From positions 1 to 16,239 of the forward strand of contig JBGUOI010000239.1 in the NCBI GenBank assembly GCA_045118075.1: DNA of 16,239 bases, given 5' to 3'. Each line of letters begins with the position of its first letter. Positions within the stretch are counted from its first letter, which is position 1. The position numbers and the translations under genes were made by a program. The notes under the pieces were generated by a model. That model saw only the letters and a program-made list of their open reading frames with translations. It was not told the DNA's origin and ran no database searches. The DNA is from Merdiplasma sp045118075. GTDB taxonomy: Bacteria; Bacillota; Clostridia; Lachnospirales; Lachnospiraceae. Shown here piece by piece: positions 1 through 7,269 of the stretch.

Positions 1-1828
1 CCTCTTCTATATGAATAGTCTGCTCACGGCAGCGGTCCTCCGTGAAAACACCGTCATCACTGTAGTAGACGCTGCAGCGGTGCCATCCTTCCCGGGCTGC
101 TCCCAGGACTTCTCCGGCGCCGGGAAGCTGTTCAAGGCTGACAAAGCCCGGACTGATCTGTCCGTAGAGTTCTCTGAGGGGGACATGGCCCTCCGAGACA
201 TAACTTTGCCAGGAAGCTTCCATCTTTGCAAACAGGCTGATCTCCTCCCCGGAAAAGCCCATGCTTCGGAGAAAATCTTCCCCGACCATGTCCCGGACAG
301 CCTTTGCATGAAAATAATGAACTATCCTGTACAGGATAAACCGGACGGGAACCGGAAACTGAACGGTCCACTCGTAGTCCGTCAGGGTCATGGTCCCTTT
401 CCTGTCCACCAGGATGTTGGACATGACCATATCCAGGTCGCTGATCGGCAGCGTCATGTCTTCAAAAGGATACTCGTCCACGCCGAAAAGCTGCGTAAAT
501 TCCGCAGTCACCGTAAACGGGCTGCCTGCAAGAGATCCGATCATCTGCATCAGCGATTTCAACTGCGAGATCACCTCATCCCTCTTATCTTCCTGCCAAA
601 GGTCGATAGAGATATCTTCCAGGTTTCTGGTATCTTTCAGGTATTCCAGCACCAGCGAGCCGTTTTCGGTCCTGGCCTTGTTCACCCTGAGCGGAGTGTC
701 CTTAAACAGCTTTGCCAGCTTTTCGCCCAGTTCCCCCATTCGAACGACATGGGATACGCCTTCCGGATAGCAGGCCGTCTTTCTCACTGACCGCTTTCCG
801 TTCTTCCCGCGAAGGATCTCGGTACGGATCGCGAACCGGCGGCACCGGTCATTGGAGAAGCGCACATACTCGACCTTTTCTTCCCGCCCGGGTTCTTTCT
901 TTCCGTTTTCCAGTATTACAAGATATGAATTGGAAAAGACAGGGAAAAGACCGGTATCCGTCAGCGAATCAAAGACCGCGGTCTCATCAAAAAGGACAAG
1001 CCTGGAACGGTCAAAATTCCAGATATTCTGATCAAGTTCACGTTTTCCGGGCAGATAGGAATCCGAATAGACCGAGAGCGGAAGTTTGTAATCCGGATAG
1101 GGGTATAAAAAACGGCTCCCCGAAAAACCGGCTTCATCAAAAAGCGCCTCCAGCTCAGAACGGACAAACGTCCTGGCTGATGCTTTCTCCTCATAATTCT
1201 CCAGTCCCTCGAACAGATGCCCGGTATGGTCCTCCCTGGCTCCGGCAAAATATTTGAGTCCGAGACGGTTCTCAATGGCGATGATCACCCGTCCGCCCTC
1301 TTTGAGATGAGTTTTGCAGATCTTAAGGAACTCTGCGTAAGGATCTTCACCGCCTATATAGCTCTTCGCATACTCAAACACCCCGATCAGGGTGATGACA
1401 TCGAATTTCTTTGAAAGTCCTTTCTCGATATCCTGGAAGTTGCCGACCATGATGGTCACATTATCCCTGTCGCGATGCCGGTACGCATTGATCCGGCTTC
1501 TTCTCAGGGAAAGATCCACACAGGTCACTGCAGCGCATTTTTCGGCTAAAGCCCCGGTAACGGCCCCGCAGCCCGCGCCGATCTCAAGCACTTCCTCATC
1601 CCCCGCAAAAGGAATTCCGCTTATGATATTCTCCCTGATATGAGAGAAATGATACAGGATGGGCCAGCTCTTTTCCCGGGCGATCACCCGGTTCAGGTCT
1701 TCTTCTTTGCTCTCTTTTGCGATCTCAAGCAGTCTTTCCTCCACGTCGCCGTCGGAGTAAAGATCCTCTCCGCCATAATAGGACAGGTCGATGATCACAG
1801 AGCCGATGGTCTCCTGTTTATTTTCCAT
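1..1828 (-). CDS. WbdD-like methyltransferase/kinase-like protein (3' end outside window)
   Basis: This is a long leftward reading frame, open through the left edge, with 609 codons visible. I read it directly from the reverse complement. Residues about 70-240 form a class I SAM-dependent methyltransferase. Motif I is LEIGAGCGAVTG near 81-92 and the acidic strand end is VDLS near 104-107. Residues about 320-500 look like a protein-kinase/APH fold: a candidate ATP lysine at K350 (VRKTA), a hinge-like LVLEYLKD (392-399), a catalytic-loop-like DLDMVMSNIL with D466 and N471, and TDYEW with D484. The same pairing occurs in WbdD, which caps O-antigen chains in E. coli O8/O9a. The ATG at 1828 is chosen because AAGGGG lies about 8 nt upstream; an ATG at 1834 is too close to that site. 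The gene begins 28 nt after the Wzt stop, so it belongs to the same operon. The C-terminus is unseen and could hold a coiled coil or a glycosyltransferase. The methyltransferase call is firm, the kinase call moderate, and chain termination is inference. Confidence 0.85.
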   Translation of the reverse strand, partial: MENKQETIGSVIIDLSYYGGEDLYSDGDVEERLLEIAKESKEEDLNRVIAREKSWPILYHFSHIRENIISGIPFAGDEEVLEIGAGCGAVTGALAEKCAAVTCVDLSLRRSRINAYRHRDRDNVTIMVGNFQDIEKGLSKKFDVITLIGVFEYAKSYIGGEDPYAEFLKICKTHLKEGGRVIIAIENRLGLKYFAGAREDHTGHLFEGLENYEEKASARTFVRSELEALFDEAGFSGSRFLYPYPDYKLPLSVYSDSYLPGKRELDQNIWNFDRSRLVLFDETAVFDSLTDTGLFPVFSNSYLVILENGKKEPGREEKVEYVRFSNDRCRRFAIRTEILRGKNGKRSVRKTACYPEGVSHVVRMGELGEKLAKLFKDTPLRVNKARTENGSLVLEYLKDTRNLEDISIDLWQEDKRDEVISQLKSLMQMIGSLAGSPFTVTAEFTQLFGVDEYPFEDMTLPISDLDMVMSNILVDRKGTMTLTDYEWTVQFPVPVRFILYRIVHYFHAKAVRDMVGEDFLRSMGFSGEEISLFAKMEASWQSYVSEGHVPLRELYGQISPGFVSLEQLPGAGEVLGAAREGWHRCSVYYSDDGVFTEDRCREQTIHIEE

Positions 1829-1856
1829 ATCCATATCCCCTTCTTTATTCTCCCCT

Positions 1857-3152
1857 TCAGTTCAGCAGTTCGACGACAGAATTAGGATCAAAGACCCCGA
1901 CCGTGTTCTTATCTGTGATCACCGTCAGGGAACAGGCTTCGTAAAGCCGGTGATGGACCACGAAATCCACTCCCGTATAGCTGGTGCATCCCAGTGAAAG
2001 CATGTACTCCCCGCCATGCATGTCGAATGTCTGCGTAAATGAGATCTCCTGGACCTGGCCTTCTTTCCGCGGAGGTACGTTCACTTTCTCAAACAGGCTG
2101 TTTGTCCCCGTGATATCAGTTCCTTTCAGATCCGTTATCGTAAAGGCGTAGATCGGGTCGGTCACCTGTTCGCGGAACAGGACCTTCATCAGGATGGTGC
2201 AGCGCTTCCCTTTTTCTATGGCATTGGTGGAACGACCGTCGCTGTCAAGGATATTAAAAGCGACGATCTGCGCTTTCCCGTCCCCGTATTCATTGATCTG
2301 GGGATTGATCGGGAATTTGACTGTCCATTTATCTTCTCCCTCGCCTGAAGTACCCTCTTCGGAACTGCTGCTGCCCGGATGGCCGATCGCCTCAAGCGTT
2401 TCCAGGTCCAGCTGGCCGACCAGCAGTTTTTTGTAAAGGTCCACCATATCCTTGGCGTCGCCCTCGGCTACCTTGTTTCCTTTATTGAGAAGGATGACGC
2501 GGTCACAGTAACGTGCGATGCTGCCCATATCATGGCTCACGAACAGGATCGTCTTGCCGCTCTCCCTGAATTCTTCGAATTTCCGGTAGCATTTTGACTG
2601 GAAATACACATCTCCTACGGAGAGGGCCTCGTCCACGATCAGGATCTCCGGATCAATGTTGATCGCAACCGCGAACGCCAGCCTGACAAACATTCCGCTT
2701 GAATAAGTCTTGACGGGCTGGTAGATAAAGTCACCGATATCCGCAAACTCCAGGATGTCCTGCAGTCTTTCGTCGATCTCTTCCTTTGAAAAACCGATCA
2801 TCGTTCCGTTCAGGTAGATGTTCTCGATGCCGGTGTATTCCATATTAAAGCCGGCGCCCAGTTCGAGCAGCGCGGAGATGCGTCCGTCGACCTTTACTTC
2901 CCCGGAAGTGGGGGTCACTACGCCGGTTATGATCTTTAAGATCGTGGATTTTCCGGAACCGTTGGTTCCGATGATCCCGATGGTCTCTCCGCGGCGGACA
3001 TCGAAATTCACATCACGGAGCGCATAATGGTCTCTCGAAAGGCGCTTCCCGAAAGTCAGCCCCAGAGACTCAAAAAGACGGTCCCTCGACCGGTTATACA
3101 GTTTATAGACCTTTGACAGGTCTCTTACACTGATGGCAATGTTTTCATCCAT
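1857..3152 (-). CDS. wzt: Polysaccharide ABC exporter ATPase with C-terminal Wzt-like domain
   Basis: This is the ATPase of an ABC exporter that moves an undecaprenyl-linked glycan across the membrane, partnering the permease encoded just upstream. Numbering from the chosen start, Walker A is GTNGSGKST (62-70), the signature is YSSGM (150-154, the form typical of Wzt/TagH), Walker B is ILIVDEA (170-176), and the H-loop histidine is about 207. A Ser/Glu/Gly-rich linker (about 258-276) leads to a roughly 150-residue beta-rich C-terminal domain. In characterised Wzt proteins this region binds the modified non-reducing end of the polymer. The start at 3152 gives MDENIAISV, the usual beginning of this family, and GAGGAG lies about 11 nt upstream. 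An upstream in-frame ATG at 3173 is possible and would add seven residues. The presence of the C-terminal domain argues for a terminus-recognising system over a TagH-type teichoic acid exporter. The sugar specificity is unknown. Confidence 0.93.
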   Translation of the reverse strand: MDENIAISVRDLSKVYKLYNRSRDRLFESLGLTFGKRLSRDHYALRDVNFDVRRGETIGIIGTNGSGKSTILKIITGVVTPTSGEVKVDGRISALLELGAGFNMEYTGIENIYLNGTMIGFSKEEIDERLQDILEFADIGDFIYQPVKTYSSGMFVRLAFAVAINIDPEILIVDEALSVGDVYFQSKCYRKFEEFRESGKTILFVSHDMGSIARYCDRVILLNKGNKVAEGDAKDMVDLYKKLLVGQLDLETLEAIGHPGSSSSEEGTSGEGEDKWTVKFPINPQINEYGDGKAQIVAFNILDSDGRSTNAIEKGKRCTILMKVLFREQVTDPIYAFTITDLKGTDITGTNSLFEKVNVPPRKEGQVQEISFTQTFDMHGGEYMLSLGCTSYTGVDFVVHHRLYEACSLTVITDKNTVGVFDPNSVVELLN

Positions 3153-3185
3153 GCTTGTGCTGTCTCCTCTCATGCCTGTCCCCCG

Positions 3186-3995
3186 TCAGAGCACATCCGC
3201 GAAATGAACTCTCAGTCTTGCGAACACGCTTCTTCCAAGCAGGAAGATAAGCAGGGTCAGGATCCAGAAATACGCGGTCATGACCGGCTCTTCCCAGAAC
3301 CATTTTCCGTCGATCAGCGCTCCGCGGAACCCCTCCACGATATAGTACATGGGGTTGAGCATAAAGACCACGCGAAGACCCGGGGCAAGCCCGATATCGT
3401 CAAAATTCCACATGATCGGCGTCATCCAGACGCCCACCTGCAGGATGATGGCAATGATCTGCGTCAGGTCCCTGAACAGGACCGCCACGGCACTGGTCAG
3501 ATAGGAAACGCTCAGCACCAGGCAGAAGATACACAAAGAATAATAAGGAAGCTCGATCAGCGTAATTCCCGGGAAATGACCCATAGCCGTATACAGGATC
3601 ACCGTTACCAGAACGAAAAAAAGGTGCACATACAAGGCGCTGACCAGTTTGACGACCGGCAGGATATGGATCTTAAAGACCACTTTCTTGACCAGGTAGG
3701 AATACTCCAGCAAGGAGGCGCATCCTCCGTTCAGGCAGTCGGAAAAATAGAACCAGGGCACCAGTCCGGCGATCAGCCAGAGGATAAACGGGACTTCTCT
3801 CACCCGTCCTGCCCTGAGCTTCGAAAAAACGAACCAGTAGACGAAGATCGTCACCACCGGCTGGACGAAAGCCCAGAATATACCCAGATATGACCCTGCG
3901 TACCTGGTCCTGAAATCATTTCTCGCAAGCCTTTTGATCAGTATGATATCTTCTTTCAGGTTTTTACTTTTCCCTGCTTTTTGTTGATCTGCCAT
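3186..3995 (-). CDS. wzm: Polysaccharide ABC-2 permease, Wzm/TagG type
   Basis: This is the integral membrane half of a glycan exporter, paired with the Wzt-type ATPase that follows. The 269-residue form matches the usual family length. A cytoplasmic stretch ends in NDFRTRYAGSYLG (26-38), the typical amphipathic entry motif. About six hydrophobic segments follow, including VVTIFVYWFVF, FILWLIAGLVPWF, the 150-175 block and a last helix near 241-254. The conserved FRDL (174-177) and LNPMYYIVEGFR (213-224) motifs are present. The start is uncertain. ATG 3995 fits family length, ATG 4028 adds 11 residues, and TTG 4076 lies only about 20 nt after the predicted transcription start with no ribosome site. 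None of the three has a strong Shine-Dalgarno. It is the first gene of the operon, behind the promoter at 4103-4131. Confidence 0.92.
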   Translation of the reverse strand: MADQQKAGKSKNLKEDIILIKRLARNDFRTRYAGSYLGIFWAFVQPVVTIFVYWFVFSKLRAGRVREVPFILWLIAGLVPWFYFSDCLNGGCASLLEYSYLVKKVVFKIHILPVVKLVSALYVHLFFVLVTVILYTAMGHFPGITLIELPYYSLCIFCLVLSVSYLTSAVAVLFRDLTQIIAIILQVGVWMTPIMWNFDDIGLAPGLRVVFMLNPMYYIVEGFRGALIDGKWFWEEPVMTAYFWILTLLIFLLGRSVFARLRVHFADVL

Positions 3996-4102
3996 AAAAA
4001 GGATAATCTCTTTCTGTCTGTTTTTCATGCCGGGCTTTCGTATTCTTTCCGGGGTATTTTCCCTCTCAGCCGGCAAATGAGCATAGTAATCGAATTTAAG
4101 CT

Positions 4103-4131
4103 ATTATAGAACACTTCCCCAAAATTGACAA
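4103..4131 (-). promoter_or_regulatory. Sigma-A-like promoter of the polysaccharide export operon
   Basis: Read on the minus strand, there is a -35 TTGTCA (4126-4131), a 17-nt spacer and a perfect -10 TATAAT (4103-4108). The predicted transcription start is near 4096. It points left into wzm, wzt and the WbdD-like gene, back to back with the L,D-transpeptidase promoter. Confidence 0.8.
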
Positions 4132-4134
4132 CTG

Positions 4135-4170
4135 CGCCAAATCCTCTATTGCCCCGCCAATCCTTTGTTG
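4135..4170. repeat. Imperfect direct repeat between divergent promoters
   Basis: CGCCAAATCCTCTATTG (4135-4151) and CGCCAATCCTTTGTTG (4155-4170) are near copies offset by about 20 bp, roughly two helical turns. They lie between the two outward-facing promoters and cover the -35 of the rightward one. This could be a tandem binding site for a shared regulator, but no matching regulator is identified. Confidence 0.45.
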
Positions 4171-4177
4171 ATATAAT
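4149..4177 (+). promoter_or_regulatory. Sigma-A-like promoter of the L,D-transpeptidase gene
   Basis: -35 TTGCCC (4149-4154), a 17-nt spacer and a perfect -10 TATAAT (4172-4177). Transcription would begin near 4184, which rules out the in-frame ATG at 4181 as a start and supports the start at 4247. Confidence 0.75.
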
Positions 4178-4233
4178 AAGATGAATTATTATCGTGTGGT
4201 TTGGCAGCGGGAACGCTGTTCGGACCGTATGTC

Positions 4234-4240
4234 AGGAGGA
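4234..4240 (+). promoter_or_regulatory. Ribosome binding site that fixes the L,D-transpeptidase start
   Basis: AGGAGGA, a near-perfect anti-16S match, sits 6 nt before ATG 4247. The nearer ATG at 4241 is directly adjacent and too close. This places the start right before a clean signal peptide. Confidence 0.85.
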
Positions 4241-4246
4241 ATGTTC

Positions 4247-5689
4247 ATGAAACCGAAACATTTGCTGCGCACTTTGCTTCTGATGCTTATTCTCGTGTGC
4301 TCTTTCGCATCCGTATCACAGGCGGCTAATAAAGACGACGTCTATGTGATCAAAAAGGGCGATAAAGCCTGGCTGGCCTATACCGCCACCAAAAAGATCG
4401 TTACCGATAAAAAAGGTGTGGTCGAGATGCCCAAAAAATCCGGCCATTACTATTTCGTTGCAGGTCCCAGCGGCAGGATCTACATCAACCGCTGGTTCAA
4501 GCAGAACGGCTTTATTTATCATGCCAATAAGAACGGCCGTCTCGGCCACGGCTGGACCACGGTTGACAAAAAGAAGTACTTTTTCTGCACTTCGCGCAAG
4601 TACCTTTGCGCAGCCGCGACCGGCTGGGGAAAGCTGAGCGGAAAATACTATTACTTTAACGAGTCCGGCGTTCTCCTCAAAGGTTTCCAGAAGATCGGTG
4701 ATTACTACTTTTATTTCGACCCTGCCAAAAACGGGGCCATGGTCACCGGAAACCGGGAGATCAGCGGCAAGAAGTACTACTTTGATGACCGCGGCCGTAT
4801 GCGTACCGGTGTCGTTAAGATCGGCAAGTACTACTACTTCCATGACGACAAGGGTGTGCGCCGGTACGGCATGATCAAGTACAACGACCACTATTATCTG
4901 TTCAACGACCGGACCGGACGGATGTACAGAGGCTGGACCTATGTCGGGAAGGACCGTGTGCGCTACTATTTCAGCACCTCGGGTTCCACCATCGGCCAGG
5001 CCCATACCGGATGGCTCACCTACAAGGGTAAGAAGTATTATTTTAATGATAACGGCGCACAGGCGACCGGCTGGGTCACCATCGGCGGTGCTACCTACTA
5101 TTTCAACAACGCTTCCGGCCATTACGGCGAGATGGCGACCGGCACCTTAAATATCGGCGGTGTCGACTACAAGTTCGGGTCTGACGGGAAACTCATCATT
5201 GACGGTGCCTGGAATATCCGCGTCAACCTGAATACCAATGTGCTCACGATCTACAGAGGCAAGACTCCGGTCAAAGCCATGTACTGCTCACCCGGTGCCT
5301 CCTCGGTCTATCAGCGCAACGGCATTCTCGGTGTCAAGACCAAGATCTGGGACAAGCTCAGATGGCATGAGCTGATGGGACCCTCCTGGGGCCAGTACTG
5401 CTCACACATCGCCTCCACGATCCTGTTCCATTCGATCCCATACGCTGCGCCGTATGACCGCTCTTCCATGTCTGTAGCAGACTTCAGGGCGCTCGGCCAG
5501 GCCGTTTCCCACGGATGCATCCGTCTGGCCTGCATCGATGCCTACTACATCTACAACAACTGCCCGATCGGCACGGAAGTTATCATCAACTGGTTCGGAA
5601 ATTCGGATCCGCTCACACCGACCCGTTACACGATCAATTCCAACCGGACCTATGATTACGATCCCACCGATCCTCTCGGAAGAGGCTGA
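4247..5689 (+). CDS. Secreted L,D-transpeptidase with N-terminal wall-binding repeats
   Basis: This 480-residue exported enzyme is predicted to cross-link or modify peptidoglycan stems by L,D-transpeptidation. Residues 1-27 are a signal peptide: a basic start, the hydrophobic run LLRTLLLMLILVCSFA and a likely cut after SQA. Residues about 65-318 hold roughly ten choline/glucan-binding-type repeats of about 20-25 residues built on GW...GKYYYF..G units. Residues about 322-448 are a YkuD-type catalytic domain with His395 (FHSI) and the SHGCIRL active site, in which Cys424 is the nucleophile. A short Pro/Thr/Asp-rich tail follows. Its own promoter and ribosome site precede it and a strong terminator follows, so it is monocistronic. 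It is divergent from the glycan exporter, which suggests the repeats may bind a wall glycopolymer made by the same region. That link is inference. The ligand of the repeats is unknown. Confidence 0.93.
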   Translation: MKPKHLLRTLLLMLILVCSFASVSQAANKDDVYVIKKGDKAWLAYTATKKIVTDKKGVVEMPKKSGHYYFVAGPSGRIYINRWFKQNGFIYHANKNGRLGHGWTTVDKKKYFFCTSRKYLCAAATGWGKLSGKYYYFNESGVLLKGFQKIGDYYFYFDPAKNGAMVTGNREISGKKYYFDDRGRMRTGVVKIGKYYYFHDDKGVRRYGMIKYNDHYYLFNDRTGRMYRGWTYVGKDRVRYYFSTSGSTIGQAHTGWLTYKGKKYYFNDNGAQATGWVTIGGATYYFNNASGHYGEMATGTLNIGGVDYKFGSDGKLIIDGAWNIRVNLNTNVLTIYRGKTPVKAMYCSPGASSVYQRNGILGVKTKIWDKLRWHELMGPSWGQYCSHIASTILFHSIPYAAPYDRSSMSVADFRALGQAVSHGCIRLACIDAYYIYNNCPIGTEVIINWFGNSDPLTPTRYTINSNRTYDYDPTDPLGRG

Positions 5690-5710
5690 GAAAAAATTAA
5701 TATCAGACAA

Positions 5711-5747
5711 GAAGGACTGCCGCTCATTGCGGCAGTCCTTCTTTTTT
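5711..5747 (+). terminator. Intrinsic terminator after the L,D-transpeptidase
   Basis: A perfect 13-bp stem (5711-5723 with 5729-5741) with a 5-nt TCATT loop is followed by TTTTTT (5742-5747). On the opposite strand there is no clean T-run directly after the stem, so it mainly serves the rightward gene and is at best weak for cdaR. Confidence 0.93.
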
Positions 5748-5796
5748 AAACCGGAATATCTATCAAATATCGGTCCTGCTATGTGATCCCGTTTGA

Positions 5797-7269
5797 TCAC
5801 TTCCCGGAGTTTTTATCCTCCTGGTTTTGTGTTCCCAGTCCCAGCACGTCAGAGAGCAGATCGCCCTTTTGTTCTTCCTTTGCTCCGGTCTCGCTCTCCG
5901 TCTCCGTTTCCGTCTCACGCTGGGTCTCGCGTGAGATCTCATTGCGGTTTCCCGCTTCAGCATCGCCGCCCACCGGGACTGCGCTGACCGTTACTTTTAC
6001 TTCCTCACTCAGTTCATAGTCATCCGGCAGTACAATGTCCACCGGGATCTCGTAATTGCCCTCCTCAGCGCATGCCGAAAGGTCTATGCTCGCGCTGATG
6101 TCATCCCTTGAAAGGGTGACCGTTTCCTCACCGGAGGAATACACCGTAAACGAGATCTCGTCGGCAGGAGTGAAGACCAGCTTCATTTCATCCGGTTTGT
6201 TGATCGTTGTGATCGAACTGAGCGGATAAGTCATGGACAAGGATCCTCTCATCCTGACATCCGCCTGCGCCGTAATGATCGGATCGACATCCGCAGGAAG
6301 ACGGATATTATCGAAATCAGCCAGCGTCGTTGTCAGGTCGATCTCCTGTGTGACTGTTTCCGATGCCCCTTCTACATTCAGCTTGTCCAGCACTTCCAGC
6401 TTATCGCCGAGTGCTTCGAGTGCATCCGCTTCACCGACAAGGGAGATCGTCTGCGGAACCGTCGTAACCGCTCCGACCCGGTATCCGTCTGCTACTTTGC
6501 CTTCTGTGAATACCTGCAGCTTAATGTCCTGCTTAAGGTCCCACAGCCGGACGAGTACGGAGACACGGTGATCAGCCAGTACATTTCCGTTGCTGTCCTT
6601 AAATTCCAGCAGACTCATCTGGGCATCTGACAGGTCGTTGCCGTTCCGGTCACTCACGCGAAGCGTGGAGACGAGTGTACCGTCTTTGCTCATCCCGTTC
6701 ACATCCACCGGGGCTGTCACCTGGTTGATGATCGAGATCAGCGACTCCGGTCCGGCGATCAGAATGGTCTTGCCGTCGAGGATCTCCGTAGATCCCACCG
6801 CATGCCCCTGGGCTGTCGCACCCGTCGTCGTGACGGAAGCCACAAACGCCTGCTCCATTTTAGCTTCAAGCTTCACCTTCAGTGATGAGGGATTGATGCT
6901 GATCTCATCCCAGGTCACATTCGGATTATTGCAGCCGACTGTCAGCGGCACCGTATTCATTTCGTTGATGTTTTCCAGGTCCGCTTCCACATAAAAGTCC
7001 GAGCCGTTTCTCGCCAGCCTGTTGAGCACGGAGCGCCGCTCCGTTACCTTCAGGATCACGGTGCCGCTGCCTTCCGGCTCGACCACCATTCCGATATCCG
7101 CGATGCTGTCCTCATTGATGATATTGATCGGCACGTTGGAAATGATAAGGGAACGGGTCGGATCATCGCTGTTGGTGACCAGCAGCCAGATCAGGAAACC
7201 CATCACAAGAGCGATGAGCTTCAGGACCAGATTCCCGGTGAATCGGTTTTTCCCCTTATTCTCATTCAT
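5797..7269 (-). CDS. cdaR: CdaR, YbbR-domain regulator of c-di-AMP synthase
   Basis: This 490-residue membrane-anchored extracytoplasmic protein is expected to interact with and tune CdaA. An N-terminal anchor (LVLKLIALVMGFLIWLLV, about 14-31) is followed by several YbbR-type beta domains. The recurring pattern is a V-P-I/V-N entry strand near NVPINI, then VPLTVG, APVDVN and related segments ending at YEIPVDIVLPDDYELS. The last ~50 residues are a low-complexity Thr/Glu-rich acidic tail (RETQRETETETESETG and on), unusual beside the bare YbbR repeats. The ATG overlaps the end of cdaA by 8 nt, so the two are translationally linked. In Bacillus and Listeria the next gene is glmM, but here the operon ends after cdaR, with a convergent gene beyond. 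Confidence 0.93.
   Translation of the reverse strand: MNENKGKNRFTGNLVLKLIALVMGFLIWLLVTNSDDPTRSLIISNVPINIINEDSIADIGMVVEPEGSGTVILKVTERRSVLNRLARNGSDFYVEADLENINEMNTVPLTVGCNNPNVTWDEISINPSSLKVKLEAKMEQAFVASVTTTGATAQGHAVGSTEILDGKTILIAGPESLISIINQVTAPVDVNGMSKDGTLVSTLRVSDRNGNDLSDAQMSLLEFKDSNGNVLADHRVSVLVRLWDLKQDIKLQVFTEGKVADGYRVGAVTTVPQTISLVGEADALEALGDKLEVLDKLNVEGASETVTQEIDLTTTLADFDNIRLPADVDPIITAQADVRMRGSLSMTYPLSSITTINKPDEMKLVFTPADEISFTVYSSGEETVTLSRDDISASIDLSACAEEGNYEIPVDIVLPDDYELSEEVKVTVSAVPVGGDAEAGNRNEISRETQRETETETESETGAKEEQKGDLLSDVLGLGTQNQEDKNSGK

Noticed and set aside
11..1257. Plus-strand open frames across the left edge
   Set aside because: They lie opposite the methyltransferase/kinase-like gene, whose minus-strand frame is continuous with clear motifs over 609 codons.
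4076..4078. TTG at 4076 as the wzm start
   Set aside because: It lies about 20 nt from the predicted transcription start, has no ribosome site, and would make the protein longer than the family norm.
4316..5122. 268-codon open frame on the minus strand inside the L,D-transpeptidase gene
   Set aside because: It mirrors the repeated, codon-biased wall-binding region. It has no ribosome site, no known motifs, and the sense frame is clearly the real protein.
5783..5800. GTGATC/GATCAC inverted repeat at the cdaR stop as a terminator
   Set aside because: The stem is only 6 bp and is not followed by a T-run on the minus strand.
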